Positions 40,826-50,445 of a stretch of DNA of 64,000 nt are shown piece after piece (the stretch's first letter is position 1; each line of letters starts with the position of its first letter). The stretch lies in NCBI RefSeq assembly GCF_030010235.1, contig NZ_JASCRS010000001.1:434001-498000 (forward strand), written 5' to 3'. This DNA is from Leucobacter sp. UT-8R-CII-1-4 (lineage in GTDB: Bacteria > Actinomycetota > Actinomycetes > Actinomycetales > Microbacteriaceae). The position numbers and the translations under genes were made by a program. The notes under the pieces were generated by a model. That model did no database searches, was not told the DNA's origin, and saw only the letters and a list, made by a program, of their open reading frames with translations.

Positions 40826-42841
40826 GTGGCCGTCTCATCAACTCAACCCTCCGCACCGCGAAAACGGCAACACCGCTGGATCGCGGCACTCGTTGCCCTC
40901 GGCCTCACCGCTACCGGCGTGGTCGCGTACACCGCCGCTGCGAACGCCGCAACCGAGCTCACCACCTACGTTTCAAGCGCAGCAGGCGCAACATCGCAGG
41001 TCAACGCCACCGTACTCACCTCAAGCTCAACCACTTTGGCGGCGGGCTACTATGTCTGCAACTCAACCCTGACGATCAATTCACAAGTGACAATTGCAGA
41101 CGGCGCTCCTGTCTCGATCATTCTCGGCGATAGCTGCAGCCTCACCATCAACTCCGCTGTAAATGTGGGCGGTACTGGCATCAAGGTGCCCTCGAGTAGC
41201 TCTCTCGTTTTTTATTCGCAGATGAACAACACCGGGAAAGCAACAGTCACTAGTGCTCAGGGGCCTGCCATCGGAAGTGCCAATCAGCCCAATGGCCCGA
41301 TCACTTTTAATGGCGGCCATGTGGGAGCATTCGCAAGCTCAACCATAGCGTCTATTGCTTATCCAGGTATCGGTACTAGTGGCACAAGCGCACTGCCAGT
41401 CCCAGGCACGATCCTCATTCGATGGAATGCGAGCGTCTATGCAAAAGGCTCAGATGGGACTGCCGGTTCCGCCGCGGGGCCGGGCATAGGCACAGCCGCC
41501 GCCAACATTGCGCAAAATAGCACGGCTCTTGGCACAATCTCTGTGGGCACCACAGGCGCAGTGATGGCAGTAGCGGGTGCAGCTGGCAGCTTTGCTGCTT
41601 CTCCCAACATCGGCAGAGGCTCTTGGAACGGGGGCAGCTACAATCCAACGATCAACACGTACACCATCAATCGCGCCTATACCGGACCTGGCAGGTTGAA
41701 CATGAGGTACTGGGATGGTAATCAATCCCCTCTCAACTCATCGTTCCCTTATGTCGCTGCTGGCAGCAATGTGACTTTCGTTGCGATCCCAGACAGCGGA
41801 GCGAAACTCCGTGCAGTAGACACCGGACTCACGTTCGTTTCGACCGATGGCGTCTCCTCGACCTACCGGCTACCCGTCACCGGAGCAGCCACGAAGGGCG
41901 CATACTTCTGGTACTCCACTACCCCGACCGTCACGACCACCCCGGCAGGCAGTCAAACCTACCCAGGCAACGTGACCATCAACGGGTCCATCACCCAAGA
42001 CTCCACCAGCGCCCTGATTGCGAGCAACGGGCAAGCACAACTCTGGATCAACGGCGCCCTCGCGCAAACCCAGAACGTCACTGCAGGGAAAGTTGCTTTC
42101 ACCCACGCGTCGCCACCCGTCGGCAACTACAGCTACCAAATCAAATACCTAGGCACCACCTCCTCCCCCTACCTCGCGTCTTCTGAATCGGTGCCACTCA
42201 CCGGGTTCGAAGTGCTAGGTACCCCACAAAACTCGCTCAGCTTCACCGGTCTCGACAGCACAAACTACACCTACGGTGACGCCCCCGCACCGGTCACCGT
42301 GACCGGCGGGTCAGGCACCGGCGTGTTTGATCTGATCTCGTCAGACCCTGCCGTCGCATCGTTTGGCCCGATCACCGCTGGGGCAGGCACCCTCACCATC
42401 AACCAGGCAGGCACCTTCACCGTCACCGGCACAAGAGCGGGCGACACAAACTATGCCGAAGCGACCCTCACCAGCCCGCCAATCACCGTCACAGCAGCCA
42501 CCCCGGTAGCGACCCTCACCCGCACCGGTGGTGATACCGTCACCACGCCAATTGATGCCACGATGACCGTGAACGCACGCGGCACCGGCAGCACCCCGCA
42601 AGGGTACGTGCAGTTCAGTTTGAACAACAAAAAACTGGGCGACCCGCTCCCACTCGTAGACAACGGCGACGGCACCGCAAGTGTCTCCCTCACCGGGATC
42701 CCACTCGCGAGCGCCCAGTCACAATCAGTCGAAGCGGTCTATCTCGGCCAGACAGGCAAATACACGACCGTCACAAAAACTAGTTCCTGGTACCTCGGCG
42801 CAGACGGATTCTGCCTCGCAGAAACACCACCAACACCATAG
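40826..42841 (+). CDS. Secreted surface-type protein with Ig-like/MBG repeats, no wall anchor
   Basis: A 671-residue exported protein. GTG at 40826 gives a clear signal peptide (RKRQHRWIAALVALGLTATGVVAYTAAANAA). Residues 45-260 form a Thr/Ser/Gly-rich beta-helix or carbohydrate-rich-looking domain (TLTINSQVTI, GNTGKATVTS). From about 370 on come Ig-like and MBG/YDG-type repeats (SLSFTGLDSTNYTYGDAPAPVTVTGGSGTG; ATLTRTGGDTVTTPI; GTGSTPQGYVQF). No LPXTG signal, hydrophobic helix or basic tail at the C-terminus, which ends FCLAETPPTP. Either released or a shortened version of a longer anchored protein. Confidence 0.82.
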   Translation: MAVSSTQPSAPRKRQHRWIAALVALGLTATGVVAYTAAANAATELTTYVSSAAGATSQVNATVLTSSSTTLAAGYYVCNSTLTINSQVTIADGAPVSIILGDSCSLTINSAVNVGGTGIKVPSSSSLVFYSQMNNTGKATVTSAQGPAIGSANQPNGPITFNGGHVGAFASSTIASIAYPGIGTSGTSALPVPGTILIRWNASVYAKGSDGTAGSAAGPGIGTAAANIAQNSTALGTISVGTTGAVMAVAGAAGSFAASPNIGRGSWNGGSYNPTINTYTINRAYTGPGRLNMRYWDGNQSPLNSSFPYVAAGSNVTFVAIPDSGAKLRAVDTGLTFVSTDGVSSTYRLPVTGAATKGAYFWYSTTPTVTTTPAGSQTYPGNVTINGSITQDSTSALIASNGQAQLWINGALAQTQNVTAGKVAFTHASPPVGNYSYQIKYLGTTSSPYLASSESVPLTGFEVLGTPQNSLSFTGLDSTNYTYGDAPAPVTVTGGSGTGVFDLISSDPAVASFGPITAGAGTLTINQAGTFTVTGTRAGDTNYAEATLTSPPITVTAATPVATLTRTGGDTVTTPIDATMTVNARGTGSTPQGYVQFSLNNKKLGDPLPLVDNGDGTASVSLTGIPLASAQSQSVEAVYLGQTGKYTTVTKTSSWYLGADGFCLAETPPTP

Positions 42842-42885
42842 GCAGCAGTATCAAGTCCCTGCGAACCGGCACAGAACACACGAAA

Positions 42886-42929
42886 AGGGCCCGCGTTCAT
42901 CTTTAAACAGTTCGATGAACGCGGGCCCT
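42886..42929. terminator. Strong terminator between convergent genes
   Basis: Perfect 16-bp stem AGGGCCCGCGTTCATC/GATGAACGCGGGCCCT, 12-base loop. Serves the secreted protein and probably the convergent acyl-CoA dehydrogenase. Confidence 0.8.
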
Positions 42930-42941
42930 CTCGCAGGCCCG

Positions 42942-44111
42942 CTACCCCGCAAGTGCCCCACGTACGGTTCGCGCAAGCGCCCGCGACGACGAGGGGTGGA
43001 ACATTCCGGCAAGTACGTCGCGGTACATCCGCGCCAACTCGCTATCAGCCTGAAAACCGCGCGCACCAAGCAAACGCATGGCCACATCAACGGCCTGCCG
43101 CGCTTCATCGGTAATCTGATTGCGCGCCGCAGCAAGAGCCAAGAACCAGTCTTCACGCGCGCGCTGATCATCAATATCTCGGGCGAGGATCGTTAAGGCG
43201 TCAATGCTCTGTCGGTGTGCCAACACGGCGGCAGTAAGCTTCGCGGCAACATCCGGGTCATCAAGTTTGCTCGTAACGCTGCCGTCGGCAAGCTCTACCT
43301 CGGCGGTCGCCGCCTTCGTCGCCAATTCAAGCGCGCGATCCGCGATCCCGGCATAGACGGCAGCTGTCAAGATCGAGAACGAAGAGAAAATACCAAGCAC
43401 CAGCGGATCACTGCCATCAAAGGGAGCGATCCGAGCGGCCACATCATCCGCTTCGATTCGCACGCCGTCAAGCTTTGTCGTGTAACTCTGCGTTGCACGC
43501 ATTCCGAGCGGGTTCCAGACACCCGGATGACTAATTGTGCCAGCGGCAAGATTGGTATTGTTGGCGCCCTCGCGTCGCACAAACCCAAACACCAAAGTGC
43601 CATCGTCGGTAGTTTTGGCATGTACCCCAAGCCTCGTCCAGACTGGCGAGAGAGTGGTAAAGATCTTCGTGCCAGTGATAGAGAAAGCTCCGCCAGGCTG
43701 CGGCTCCGCCCTACTGAAAGCATCCATCAGCACGGCCTCGTTACCGGCCTCACTAATTCCGAACGCAAACACCTCACCAGCCACGGCATCACGTAACACC
43801 CAGTCAAGCGTCCCGACGCCGCGCGCTCTCAAAAACGCAGCAACCTGAACCCAAACCAAGTGCATGTTCACACCCAGCGCGGTAGCGGGCGCGTGCGCGG
43901 CGAGGCGTCGCTGGGCCGCGACAAGTTGCTCAAGTTTCAGGCCGGCACCGCCCAACTCGACAGGAACGGGGCCTGCCAGATAGCCGACCTCCTTCAACTC
44001 ATTGAGGTCTTCGGCGAAGAATGAGTTGGCGGCGTCGTAAGCCCCCGCTCGCTCACGAAATCGCTCAAGCAGGTCAACCGGGAGCAGGGCATCGATCTTT
44101 GCATCAGCCAT
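42942..44111 (-). CDS. Acyl-CoA dehydrogenase family protein
   Basis: A 389-residue flavoenzyme with the acyl-CoA dehydrogenase fold: N-terminal VELGGAGLKLEQLVAAQRRLA, FAFGISEAGNEA, FSITGTKIFTTLSPVWTRLG (flavin-side strands), and a C-terminal helical domain ending near SSSRALARTVRGAL. The substrate is unknown; the family also includes flavin monooxygenase-like (DszC) members. ATG at 44111 six bases after TATGCT. Confidence 0.9.
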   Translation of the reverse strand: MADAKIDALLPVDLLERFRERAGAYDAANSFFAEDLNELKEVGYLAGPVPVELGGAGLKLEQLVAAQRRLAAHAPATALGVNMHLVWVQVAAFLRARGVGTLDWVLRDAVAGEVFAFGISEAGNEAVLMDAFSRAEPQPGGAFSITGTKIFTTLSPVWTRLGVHAKTTDDGTLVFGFVRREGANNTNLAAGTISHPGVWNPLGMRATQSYTTKLDGVRIEADDVAARIAPFDGSDPLVLGIFSSFSILTAAVYAGIADRALELATKAATAEVELADGSVTSKLDDPDVAAKLTAAVLAHRQSIDALTILARDIDDQRAREDWFLALAAARNQITDEARQAVDVAMRLLGARGFQADSELARMYRDVLAGMFHPSSSRALARTVRGALAG

Positions 44112-44117
44112 GCCACC

Positions 44118-44123
44118 AGCATA
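44118..44123 (-). promoter_or_regulatory. -10 box of a probable leaderless promoter
   Basis: TATGCT on the minus strand, six bases before the ATG at 44111. Confidence 0.5.
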
Positions 44124-44153
44124 CGACTCTGGACTCTGAGGAAGCCGACCGGG

Positions 44154-44218
44154 GTGAGCGATCTGCCTTCGGTGAGACAATTCTTCAGAATTTCCCTCAC
44201 CGAAGGCAGATCGCTCAC
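44154..44218. terminator. 23-bp perfect inverted repeat after phoH
   Basis: Arms 44154-44176 and 44196-44218 are exact reverse complements, loop 19 bases. It lies between the stop of the PhoH gene and the promoter of the acyl-CoA dehydrogenase gene. No U-tract; the unusual length suggests a processing or transcription-blocking hairpin. Confidence 0.65.
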
Positions 44219-44231
44219 TTGCAGGCGGACC

Positions 44232-45614
44232 CTAGCCCTCTAAGAGGCTCGTCACCAGATCGGCAATCTCACTGCGCTCACTTCGCATGAGGGTGACGTG
44301 GCCAAAGAGCGGGTGACCCTTCAGCTTTTCGATCACCGCGGCAACCCCGTCATGCCGACCGACCCGCAGGTTGTCGCGCTGCGCCACATCGTGCGTAAGC
44401 ACTACCTTCGAGTTCTGCCCGATTCGGCTGAGCATCGTGAGCAGCACATTGCGCTCAAGTGACTGTGCCTCGTCGACAATCACATACGCGTCGTGCAGCG
44501 AACGGCCACGAATATGCGTCAGAGGCAATACTTCAACCAGTCCCCGCGCTTCTACTTCTTCAAGCACATTCGGCGAAACAATCGAACCAAGAGTGTCAAA
44601 GACTGCCTGCCCCCAAGGGTTCATTTTCTCTTGCTGGTCTCCCGGCAAGTAGCCAAGCTCCTGCCCGCCTACCGCGTAGAGCGGACGAAACACCATTACC
44701 TTGCGATGCTGCTGGCGTTCAAGCACAGCTTCAAGCCCCGCCGCGAGCGCGAGCGCCGATTTGCCGGTGCCTGCTCTGCCACCGAGCGAAACAATACCGA
44801 TATGCGGGTCGAGCAGCAGGTCAATTGCCAGGCGCTGTTCAGCGCTGCGCCCATGCACCCCAAACACTTCGCGGTCGCCTCGCACCAGCCGCAACGAGCG
44901 CTCACCATCAACTCGGCCAAGCGCCGATCCTCGTGGCGAATTCAAAATCAGCCCGGTACCAAGAGGAACTTCAGCAACTGCCGAAACAGATTCGATTCGA
45001 TCGTCATCCCAAAGCGCAGCCATCTGCTCTTCGCTGATCTCGATCTCTTCTACGCCGGTGTAGCTGCCATCGCCGGCAAGTTCTGCCCGATATTCCTCTG
45101 CGCCAAGGCCAAGGGCTGCGGCTTTCACTCGCATCGGCAGGTCTTTAGAGACGACCGTGACCGAAAGCCCCTCAGCAGCAAGGTTCTGGGCGACTGCCAG
45201 AATGCGGGTGTCGTTATCTCCGAGCCGCATGCCACTTGGCAAAAGTTCAGGGTTTGAGTGGTTCAGCTCGACCCGAAGGGTGCCGCCCTGCTCACCAACG
45301 GGCACCGGAAAATCGAGGCGTAGGTGTCGCTCGCGCAACTCATCGAGTAGCCGCAGCGCTCGCCGAGCGAAATAACCGATCTCGGGGTCGTGCCGTTTCT
45401 TCTCGAGCTCAGTGATGACCACCACGGGCAATACCACCGAGTGCTCAGCGAACCGGAACAGTGCCCCCGGGTCGCTCAATAGCACCGAAGTGTCGAGCAC
45501 ATAGGTACGCTCCTGCTGAGGTAGCGCCTCGTGTGTGCCGCCGAGATTGGCGGTTTCGCGATCCTCGCCGCGATCGGAACTCATCCCGACCGATGAGTGC
45601 TTGGTGTCTGACAC
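44232..45614 (-). CDS. PhoH family protein (PIN domain + PhoH ATPase)
   Basis: A 460-residue two-domain protein typical of actinobacteria. Residues 37-170 form a PIN ribonuclease domain ([34 protein letters not shown]). From about 245 the PhoH domain has Walker [16 protein letters not shown] and Walker [14 protein letters not shown]. It couples RNA cleavage and unwinding (PhoH2 family). GTG at 45614 with AAAAGGAG six bases upstream. Confidence 0.94.
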   Translation of the reverse strand: MSDTKHSSVGMSSDRGEDRETANLGGTHEALPQQERTYVLDTSVLLSDPGALFRFAEHSVVLPVVVITELEKKRHDPEIGYFARRALRLLDELRERHLRLDFPVPVGEQGGTLRVELNHSNPELLPSGMRLGDNDTRILAVAQNLAAEGLSVTVVSKDLPMRVKAAALGLGAEEYRAELAGDGSYTGVEEIEISEEQMAALWDDDRIESVSAVAEVPLGTGLILNSPRGSALGRVDGERSLRLVRGDREVFGVHGRSAEQRLAIDLLLDPHIGIVSLGGRAGTGKSALALAAGLEAVLERQQHRKVMVFRPLYAVGGQELGYLPGDQQEKMNPWGQAVFDTLGSIVSPNVLEEVEARGLVEVLPLTHIRGRSLHDAYVIVDEAQSLERNVLLTMLSRIGQNSKVVLTHDVAQRDNLRVGRHDGVAAVIEKLKGHPLFGHVTLMRSERSEIADLVTSLLEG

Positions 45615-45837
45615 GGTGACTCCTTTTACCGGTGCCCCGACCCCAATTTGAGCCGAGGCGGCTACGGCAAGAGACCCTGTCTCGAGCGGGTCTCCCGCCC
45701 ATCAAACGCGATGTCTGATACCGCACACGCTACGCCTGCTTTTGCTTTTTCAGGCACGCCGACACACCCCGAATACATGAACGTTGCGTAACTGATCGGG
45801 GTGTATCGGGCACGGGATCGCGCGCACCGGCCTCTTG
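45615..45837. other. Gap between phoH and the amidohydrolase gene
   Basis: 223 bases, no gene. Contains the phoH leader with a 7-bp hairpin GAGACCC/GGGTCTC (45671-45694), and nearer to 45800 a 9-bp stem ACACCCCGA/TCGGGGTGT that may end the amidohydrolase transcript. Confidence 0.5.
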
Positions 45838-47127
45838 CTAGCTTCCGAGGCGCTCGCGAACCGCTGCTGCTCGGGCCTGAATTCTGTCGGCGTCGAGCGT
45901 CAGATGTTCACCCTTTGAGTAAATATGACGCCCGCCAATAAACACTTCGCGCACGTCTTCGCCGCTCGCAGAGAAAGCCACAAACGAGCTGAGCGAACTG
46001 AGCGGAGTGGCCCGCGAGGTGCTGAGGTCAAGCGCAATCACATCGGCTAGACGTCCGACTTCAAGGGCACCTGCCTCTGCGAAACCGATTGCTTCGGCGC
46101 CACTCCGGGTCGCAATGTCGATGACGTCGCTCGCTTTTACCGCGGCTGCATCGTGGCGCACGCCTCGGTGCAGGATCGTGGCAAGTTTGATTTCTTCAAA
46201 GAGGTCGAGTGAGTTGTTGCTCGCCACCGAGTCAGTGCCAAGGGTGAGTCGGATTCCGGCCTCAAGCATCTCAGGTAGTGAGGCGACTCCGCAGCCAAGT
46301 TTCAAGTTTGAAACCGGGTTGTGGCTTGCTGCGGTGCCAGTGTGCGCGAAGATCGAGATTTCTTCCGGGGTGAGATGCACGCAGTGAGCTGCGAGCACAT
46401 TGGCGTCGAAAAAATCGAAAGAGTCGAGGTGAGCCGCTGGTGTGCGGCCGTATTGTTCGGTGATCTGTTCAACCTCGGCACGCGACTCAGAAACGTGAAT
46501 GTGAATCGGAATACCTGTGCGCTGTGAGCGCTCGGAAATCTCGCGCAACAGTTCGGGTGAACAAGTGTATGGAGCGTGCGGACCGTATGCCAGCTTGATC
46601 TGCTCATCACCCTTGAAACGCTCTGCCAAGCTCTCGGTGAGATCGAGCGTCTCAGCACCGTTGAGTGGGCTCACCCCTGGAAAACCCACGGCCTCATTTG
46701 TGAACATCGCGGGAGCCGCGAGCACCCGCATGCCCGCCTCTTTCACGAGTTCAAGCAGCCCCTCGTCCCAGTGATACATGTCAGCAAAAGCGGTAGTACC
46801 GTTTGCAATCATTTCAAGCATTGCAAGCTCGAGCCCGGCGACGATATCGTCACGGGTGAGACCCTGCTCAAATTGCTGCACCGCGGCAAGCCACGGCATA
46901 AAACCCTCATCATCGCTGACTCCGCGCTGCACGGTCATTGCGCTGTGGGTGTGCCCGTTGACGAGGCCGGGAAGCAGCGCGTGACCCGAAAGATCGTGCG
47001 TAACCGCACTCTCTGGCCGGGCGACACCGACATAAGCGATACGCCCATTGTCATCAATCTCAAGCTCGGCGTTTGAGATTTCGCCGGTCGGGGTCAGCAA
47101 CACATCGGCACGAAGAATCTTGGTCAT
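45838..47127 (-). CDS. Amidohydrolase (adenosine/5'-methylthioadenosine deaminase-like)
   Basis: A 429-residue metal-dependent hydrolase of the ATZ/TRZ subgroup: zinc motif VNGHTHSAMTVQRG, HVSESRAEVEQ, LAAHCVHLTPEE and TDSVASNNSLDLFEE. Relatives deaminate S-adenosylhomocysteine, methylthioadenosine, guanine or related triazines; the substrate is not fixed here. TAAGGT six bases before the ATG. Ten bases downstream of the proline iminopeptidase gene. Confidence 0.9.
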   Translation of the reverse strand: MTKILRADVLLTPTGEISNAELEIDDNGRIAYVGVARPESAVTHDLSGHALLPGLVNGHTHSAMTVQRGVSDDEGFMPWLAAVQQFEQGLTRDDIVAGLELAMLEMIANGTTAFADMYHWDEGLLELVKEAGMRVLAAPAMFTNEAVGFPGVSPLNGAETLDLTESLAERFKGDEQIKLAYGPHAPYTCSPELLREISERSQRTGIPIHIHVSESRAEVEQITEQYGRTPAAHLDSFDFFDANVLAAHCVHLTPEEISIFAHTGTAASHNPVSNLKLGCGVASLPEMLEAGIRLTLGTDSVASNNSLDLFEEIKLATILHRGVRHDAAAVKASDVIDIATRSGAEAIGFAEAGALEVGRLADVIALDLSTSRATPLSSLSSFVAFSASGEDVREVFIGGRHIYSKGEHLTLDADRIQARAAAVRERLGS

Positions 47128-47133
47128 GCGTGT

Positions 47134-47139
47134 ACCTTA
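47134..47139 (-). promoter_or_regulatory. -10 box of a probable leaderless promoter
   Basis: TAAGGT on the minus strand, six bases before the ATG at 47127. Lies at the 3' end of pip. Confidence 0.4.
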
Positions 47140-48111
47140 GCTCGCGAAGTCGTCTGTCGCCCGGATCAAGGCGTCAACGATTCCTGGCTCGGTCGCAGAG
47201 TGACCGGCATCGGGAATCATATGGAATTCGGCAGCCGGCCATGCGCGGTGCAGATCCCACGCGGTCTGCGCGGGGGTACACACGTCGTAGCGCCCCTGCA
47301 CGATAACGCCGGGGATACCCTTCAGCTTTTCTGCTGCATCTCGAATCAACTGTCCGTCTTCCATAAACCCGGCGTTCGAGAAATAGTGGTTCTCGATCCG
47401 AGCGAAGGCCACAGCAGCCGCTTCGTCTGCCCGTGCTGCTGCGATTGCTGCCTCGTCTGGAATCAGACGCACCGTCGAGTTCTCCCAGACTGTCCATTCG
47501 ATGCCTGCCGGTACGTGCACCGCTGGGTCTGGGTGAAACAGCCGCCGGTTGTAGGCCGCGACCAGTTCGCCGCGTTCGGCCTCTGGAATTACGGAGAGAT
47601 ACTTCTCCCAAGCGTCCGGGTACAACTGCGAGGCGCCCTCCTGGTAGAACCAGTGAATCTCGGTTTCGCGCAGGGTGAAAATGCCGCGAAGCACCAGTTC
47701 TGTCACACGATCTGCGTGTGTCTGCGCGTACGAGAGCGCAAGAGTCGACCCCCACGAGCCGCCAAATACCTGCCAGGTATCAATGCTGAGGTGCTCGCGC
47801 AGCAGCTCAATGTCGGCAACGAGATGCCAGGTAGTGTTCGTTGCCAGATCGGCATCGGGTGCGCTTGCATGTGGCAGGCTACGCCCACATCCGCGCTGGT
47901 CGAAAAGCACGATTCGATATTTCGCGGGATCAAAATACCGCCGCTGGTCTGGATTGCAACCGCCCCCTGGTCCACCGTGCAAAAACACGACCGGTTTACC
48001 AGCTGGATTGCCGCAAACCTCCCAGTAGATTTCGTGCCCGTCACCTACCGGCAGCAAGCCGTGTTCGTAGGGCTCGATCGGTGGGTACATTTCGCGCAGC
48101 TGGTTGGTCAT
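47137..48111 (-). CDS. pip: Proline iminopeptidase
   Basis: A 324-residue serine peptidase (S33) removing N-terminal proline. Oxyanion loop FLHGGPGGGCNPDQRRYFDP, VLFDQRGCGRSLPHA, nucleophile elbow FGGSWGSTLALSYAQTH, GRYDVCTPA (Asp) and AGHSATEPG (His). Length is typical. GGAGGA two bases before the ATG. Confidence 0.95.
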   Translation of the reverse strand: MTNQLREMYPPIEPYEHGLLPVGDGHEIYWEVCGNPAGKPVVFLHGGPGGGCNPDQRRYFDPAKYRIVLFDQRGCGRSLPHASAPDADLATNTTWHLVADIELLREHLSIDTWQVFGGSWGSTLALSYAQTHADRVTELVLRGIFTLRETEIHWFYQEGASQLYPDAWEKYLSVIPEAERGELVAAYNRRLFHPDPAVHVPAGIEWTVWENSTVRLIPDEAAIAAARADEAAAVAFARIENHYFSNAGFMEDGQLIRDAAEKLKGIPGVIVQGRYDVCTPAQTAWDLHRAWPAAEFHMIPDAGHSATEPGIVDALIRATDDFAS

Positions 48112-48130
48112 TCCTCCACCCTATAAGCAG

Positions 48131-48165
48131 CAATGCGGGGCCACCAGAGAGGTGACCCCGCATTG
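48131..48165 (-). terminator. Terminator hairpin after the acyl-CoA oxidase-like gene
   Basis: Stem CAATGCGGGGCCACC / GGTGACCCCGCATTG (one G-U or mismatch), 5-base loop. Separates 48183 and 48111. Confidence 0.7.
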
Positions 48166-48182
48166 TTTTCGCGAGCTAGTGT

Positions 48183-50216
48183 TTAAGCTTTGCGAGCGCG
48201 CTTACGCAATTCTTTTTCATGAATTGGCCAGGTACCAGCCGCCACCTGAGCATCAACGTAGTCGCGGGCCTCCTGCTGGTGTTCAGCCTCGATTCCAGTA
48301 GCAATCTCAGCGCGCAAGAGTTCTGGCGTAAGTTCGAAGGCATCAACCAGGTCGATGGCCTGCTCACGGATACGACCAATCAGGCGATCGATGTAGGCAG
48401 TAACAGCTTCAGCACGAGCCCCCGAGAGTCGCCCGTTGATCAGGTACCAATCAAGATGCTTCTCAATCAGGCGGAAGCCAAAGAGATCACGCAACCAGGT
48501 CATCACTTTCAGGGTGTCGCCACTGAAGCCTTCGAGCGCCTCGGTGAAGGCTTCCCACTGCAGCAGTTCTGCGTGAGCACGGGCGGCCTCGATCAACTTT
48601 GCCTGCTGCGAGTTAAATGCGGCGGCGCCGGCGACAGCGCGATCCTCGCGTGCCACACCCTTCGTCGCGTCACGCATTGCCATCGCTACCTGAGCAACCA
48701 TGGTTTCGACGCGATCGGTGAGCAGCGCGCGCTGCGATTCTGGATCGCGAATACCCTCTACCGAGCGGGCACGCTGACCGAAGTCGGCAATGCTCTGCCC
48801 CATCTGGCGCAGGCCGAATCGCACCGCACCCTCGCCGATCTGCCCGGCGACAACCTTGGCCATTGCGGCCGCGTCAACGTCCTTAAACTTCGCGGCGTAC
48901 TCGGTGAGCAGACGCTTACCTACGAGCTGCAACAGAATATTGTTGTCACCCTCGAATGTGACGTAAATGTCGAGGTCTGCCCGCCAACCGGTAACTCGGT
49001 TTTTTGCCATGAAGCCAGCACCACCGGTCGCCTCGCGTACTTCTTGCAGGGTATCGAGCGCGGCCCAGGTCGACAGCGGCTTCAACGCTGCCGCCAGAGT
49101 CTCAAGATCTTCGCGATTCTCGTCGGTGTCGTTCGTCCCAGAGAACACTTCGTCGAAGGTTTCGAGCAGGCGGTGGCTCGCGAACTGCATCGCGTAGGTC
49201 TCGGCAATCAACGGAATGATGCGTCGCTGGTAGTGGCCGTAATCAAGCAGCACGGTGTCGCGCCCGTCTGGACCTGGGAACTGGCGGCGCTCGGTGCTGT
49301 AACGCACAGCAATAGCGAGCGCACCCTTCATCGCGTTCACGGCAGCACCGTCGAGCGACACACGCCCCTGCACCAGGGTACCGATCATGGTGAAGAAGCG
49401 GCGGCCTGGGCTTTCAATGTCTGAGGTGTAGCTGCCATCTGGCGCGACATTGCCGTAGCGGTTCAGCAGGTTTTCCCGCGGGATACGCACGTTCGTGAAG
49501 TGCAGTCGACCATTGTCGATGCCGTTCAGTCCGCCTTTTACGCCGTCGTCTTCGCTGCCAACACCGGGCAGCATTTCGCCCTTCGGCGTGCGAATTGGAA
49601 CAAAGAATGCGTGCACTCCGTGGTTTACATTTTTGGTGATCAGCTGGGCAAACACCACAGCAGCTTGACCGTGCAGAGCCGCGTTGCCGAGGAACTCTTT
49701 CCACGCACCCTTGAACGGGGTGTGAATCACAAATTCTTCGGTCGCCTCGTCGTAGGTTGCTGTTGTGCCTACCGAAGCTACGTCACTGCCGTGGCCGATT
49801 TCAGTCATTGCGAAAGCGCCGGGCAACTTCAAAGTCATCACGTCCGGCAGCCACTTCTTATGGTGTTCTGCCGTACCGAGATGCAAAATCGCTGCACCGA
49901 AGAGGCCCCACTGCACACCGCTCTTGATCTGCATAGATGGGTCTGCATAAACAAGCTCTTGGAACGCAGCGATGTTGCCGCCGTGGTTATCGCCACCGCC
50001 AAGTGACTTCGGGAAGGCACGCTGGATCGCACCTGCCTCAACCAGCAAACCAAGTTGTTCGAGCACACGCTCACGATGCGCGTCCATCGACTGACCCGGG
50101 ATCGTCTGGAAGCGCGGATCGGATGCGACCGCGCGCCCCTCAAGGCGCTCCTTCTTCCATTTACCGTAGAGCGCGTCAGCTACGACTCTTTGGTCAATTT
50201 TTGGGGTGCTGCTCAT
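48183..50216 (-). CDS. Acyl-CoA oxidase/dehydrogenase (long form)
   Basis: A 677-residue flavoenzyme of the acyl-CoA oxidase type: substrate-side PGAFAMTEIGHGSDVASVGTTATYDE, EFLGNAALHGQAAVVFAQL, RRQFPGPDGRDTVLLDYGHYQRR and ATGGAGFMAKNRVTGWRADLDIYVTFEGDN (flavin site), then the C-terminal domain of ACOX. It would introduce the first double bond in fatty acyl-CoA. GGAGG seven bases before the ATG. Confidence 0.93.
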   Translation of the reverse strand: MSSTPKIDQRVVADALYGKWKKERLEGRAVASDPRFQTIPGQSMDAHRERVLEQLGLLVEAGAIQRAFPKSLGGGDNHGGNIAAFQELVYADPSMQIKSGVQWGLFGAAILHLGTAEHHKKWLPDVMTLKLPGAFAMTEIGHGSDVASVGTTATYDEATEEFVIHTPFKGAWKEFLGNAALHGQAAVVFAQLITKNVNHGVHAFFVPIRTPKGEMLPGVGSEDDGVKGGLNGIDNGRLHFTNVRIPRENLLNRYGNVAPDGSYTSDIESPGRRFFTMIGTLVQGRVSLDGAAVNAMKGALAIAVRYSTERRQFPGPDGRDTVLLDYGHYQRRIIPLIAETYAMQFASHRLLETFDEVFSGTNDTDENREDLETLAAALKPLSTWAALDTLQEVREATGGAGFMAKNRVTGWRADLDIYVTFEGDNNILLQLVGKRLLTEYAAKFKDVDAAAMAKVVAGQIGEGAVRFGLRQMGQSIADFGQRARSVEGIRDPESQRALLTDRVETMVAQVAMAMRDATKGVAREDRAVAGAAAFNSQQAKLIEAARAHAELLQWEAFTEALEGFSGDTLKVMTWLRDLFGFRLIEKHLDWYLINGRLSGARAEAVTAYIDRLIGRIREQAIDLVDAFELTPELLRAEIATGIEAEHQQEARDYVDAQVAAGTWPIHEKELRKRARKA

Positions 50217-50262
50217 CGCGATGCCTCCATGCGGTCTGCGAGCGAATACATCTAGTGCTTCA

Positions 50263-50291
50263 ACGCTAGAACCGTTCGTACGCGGTGCCAA
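50263..50291 (-). promoter_or_regulatory. Promoter of the acyl-CoA oxidase-like gene
   Basis: Minus strand -35 TTGGCA (50286-50291), 17-base spacer, -10 TAGCGT (50263-50268). Leader of about 40 bases. Confidence 0.55.
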
Positions 50292-50350
50292 GGCATGCTC
50301 GGTGTTCCCACAATCAACACGCGGAGCGGGGCGCGGGATTCTTGTAAGGT

Positions 50351-50382
50351 CTCTCCAAAAACAGACACTGGTTCATGGAGAG
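50351..50382 (-). terminator. Hairpin after murB
   Basis: Stem CTCTCCA/TGGAGAG with an 18-base loop, about 65 bases past the murB stop; weak evidence. The rest of the 229-base gap shows nothing else. Confidence 0.35.
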
Positions 50383-50445
50383 GTTCGCCAGGTGAGGTGC
50401 GCGCCATCTTCAACGCACCCCACACTTCACGACGCTGGATCGCGC

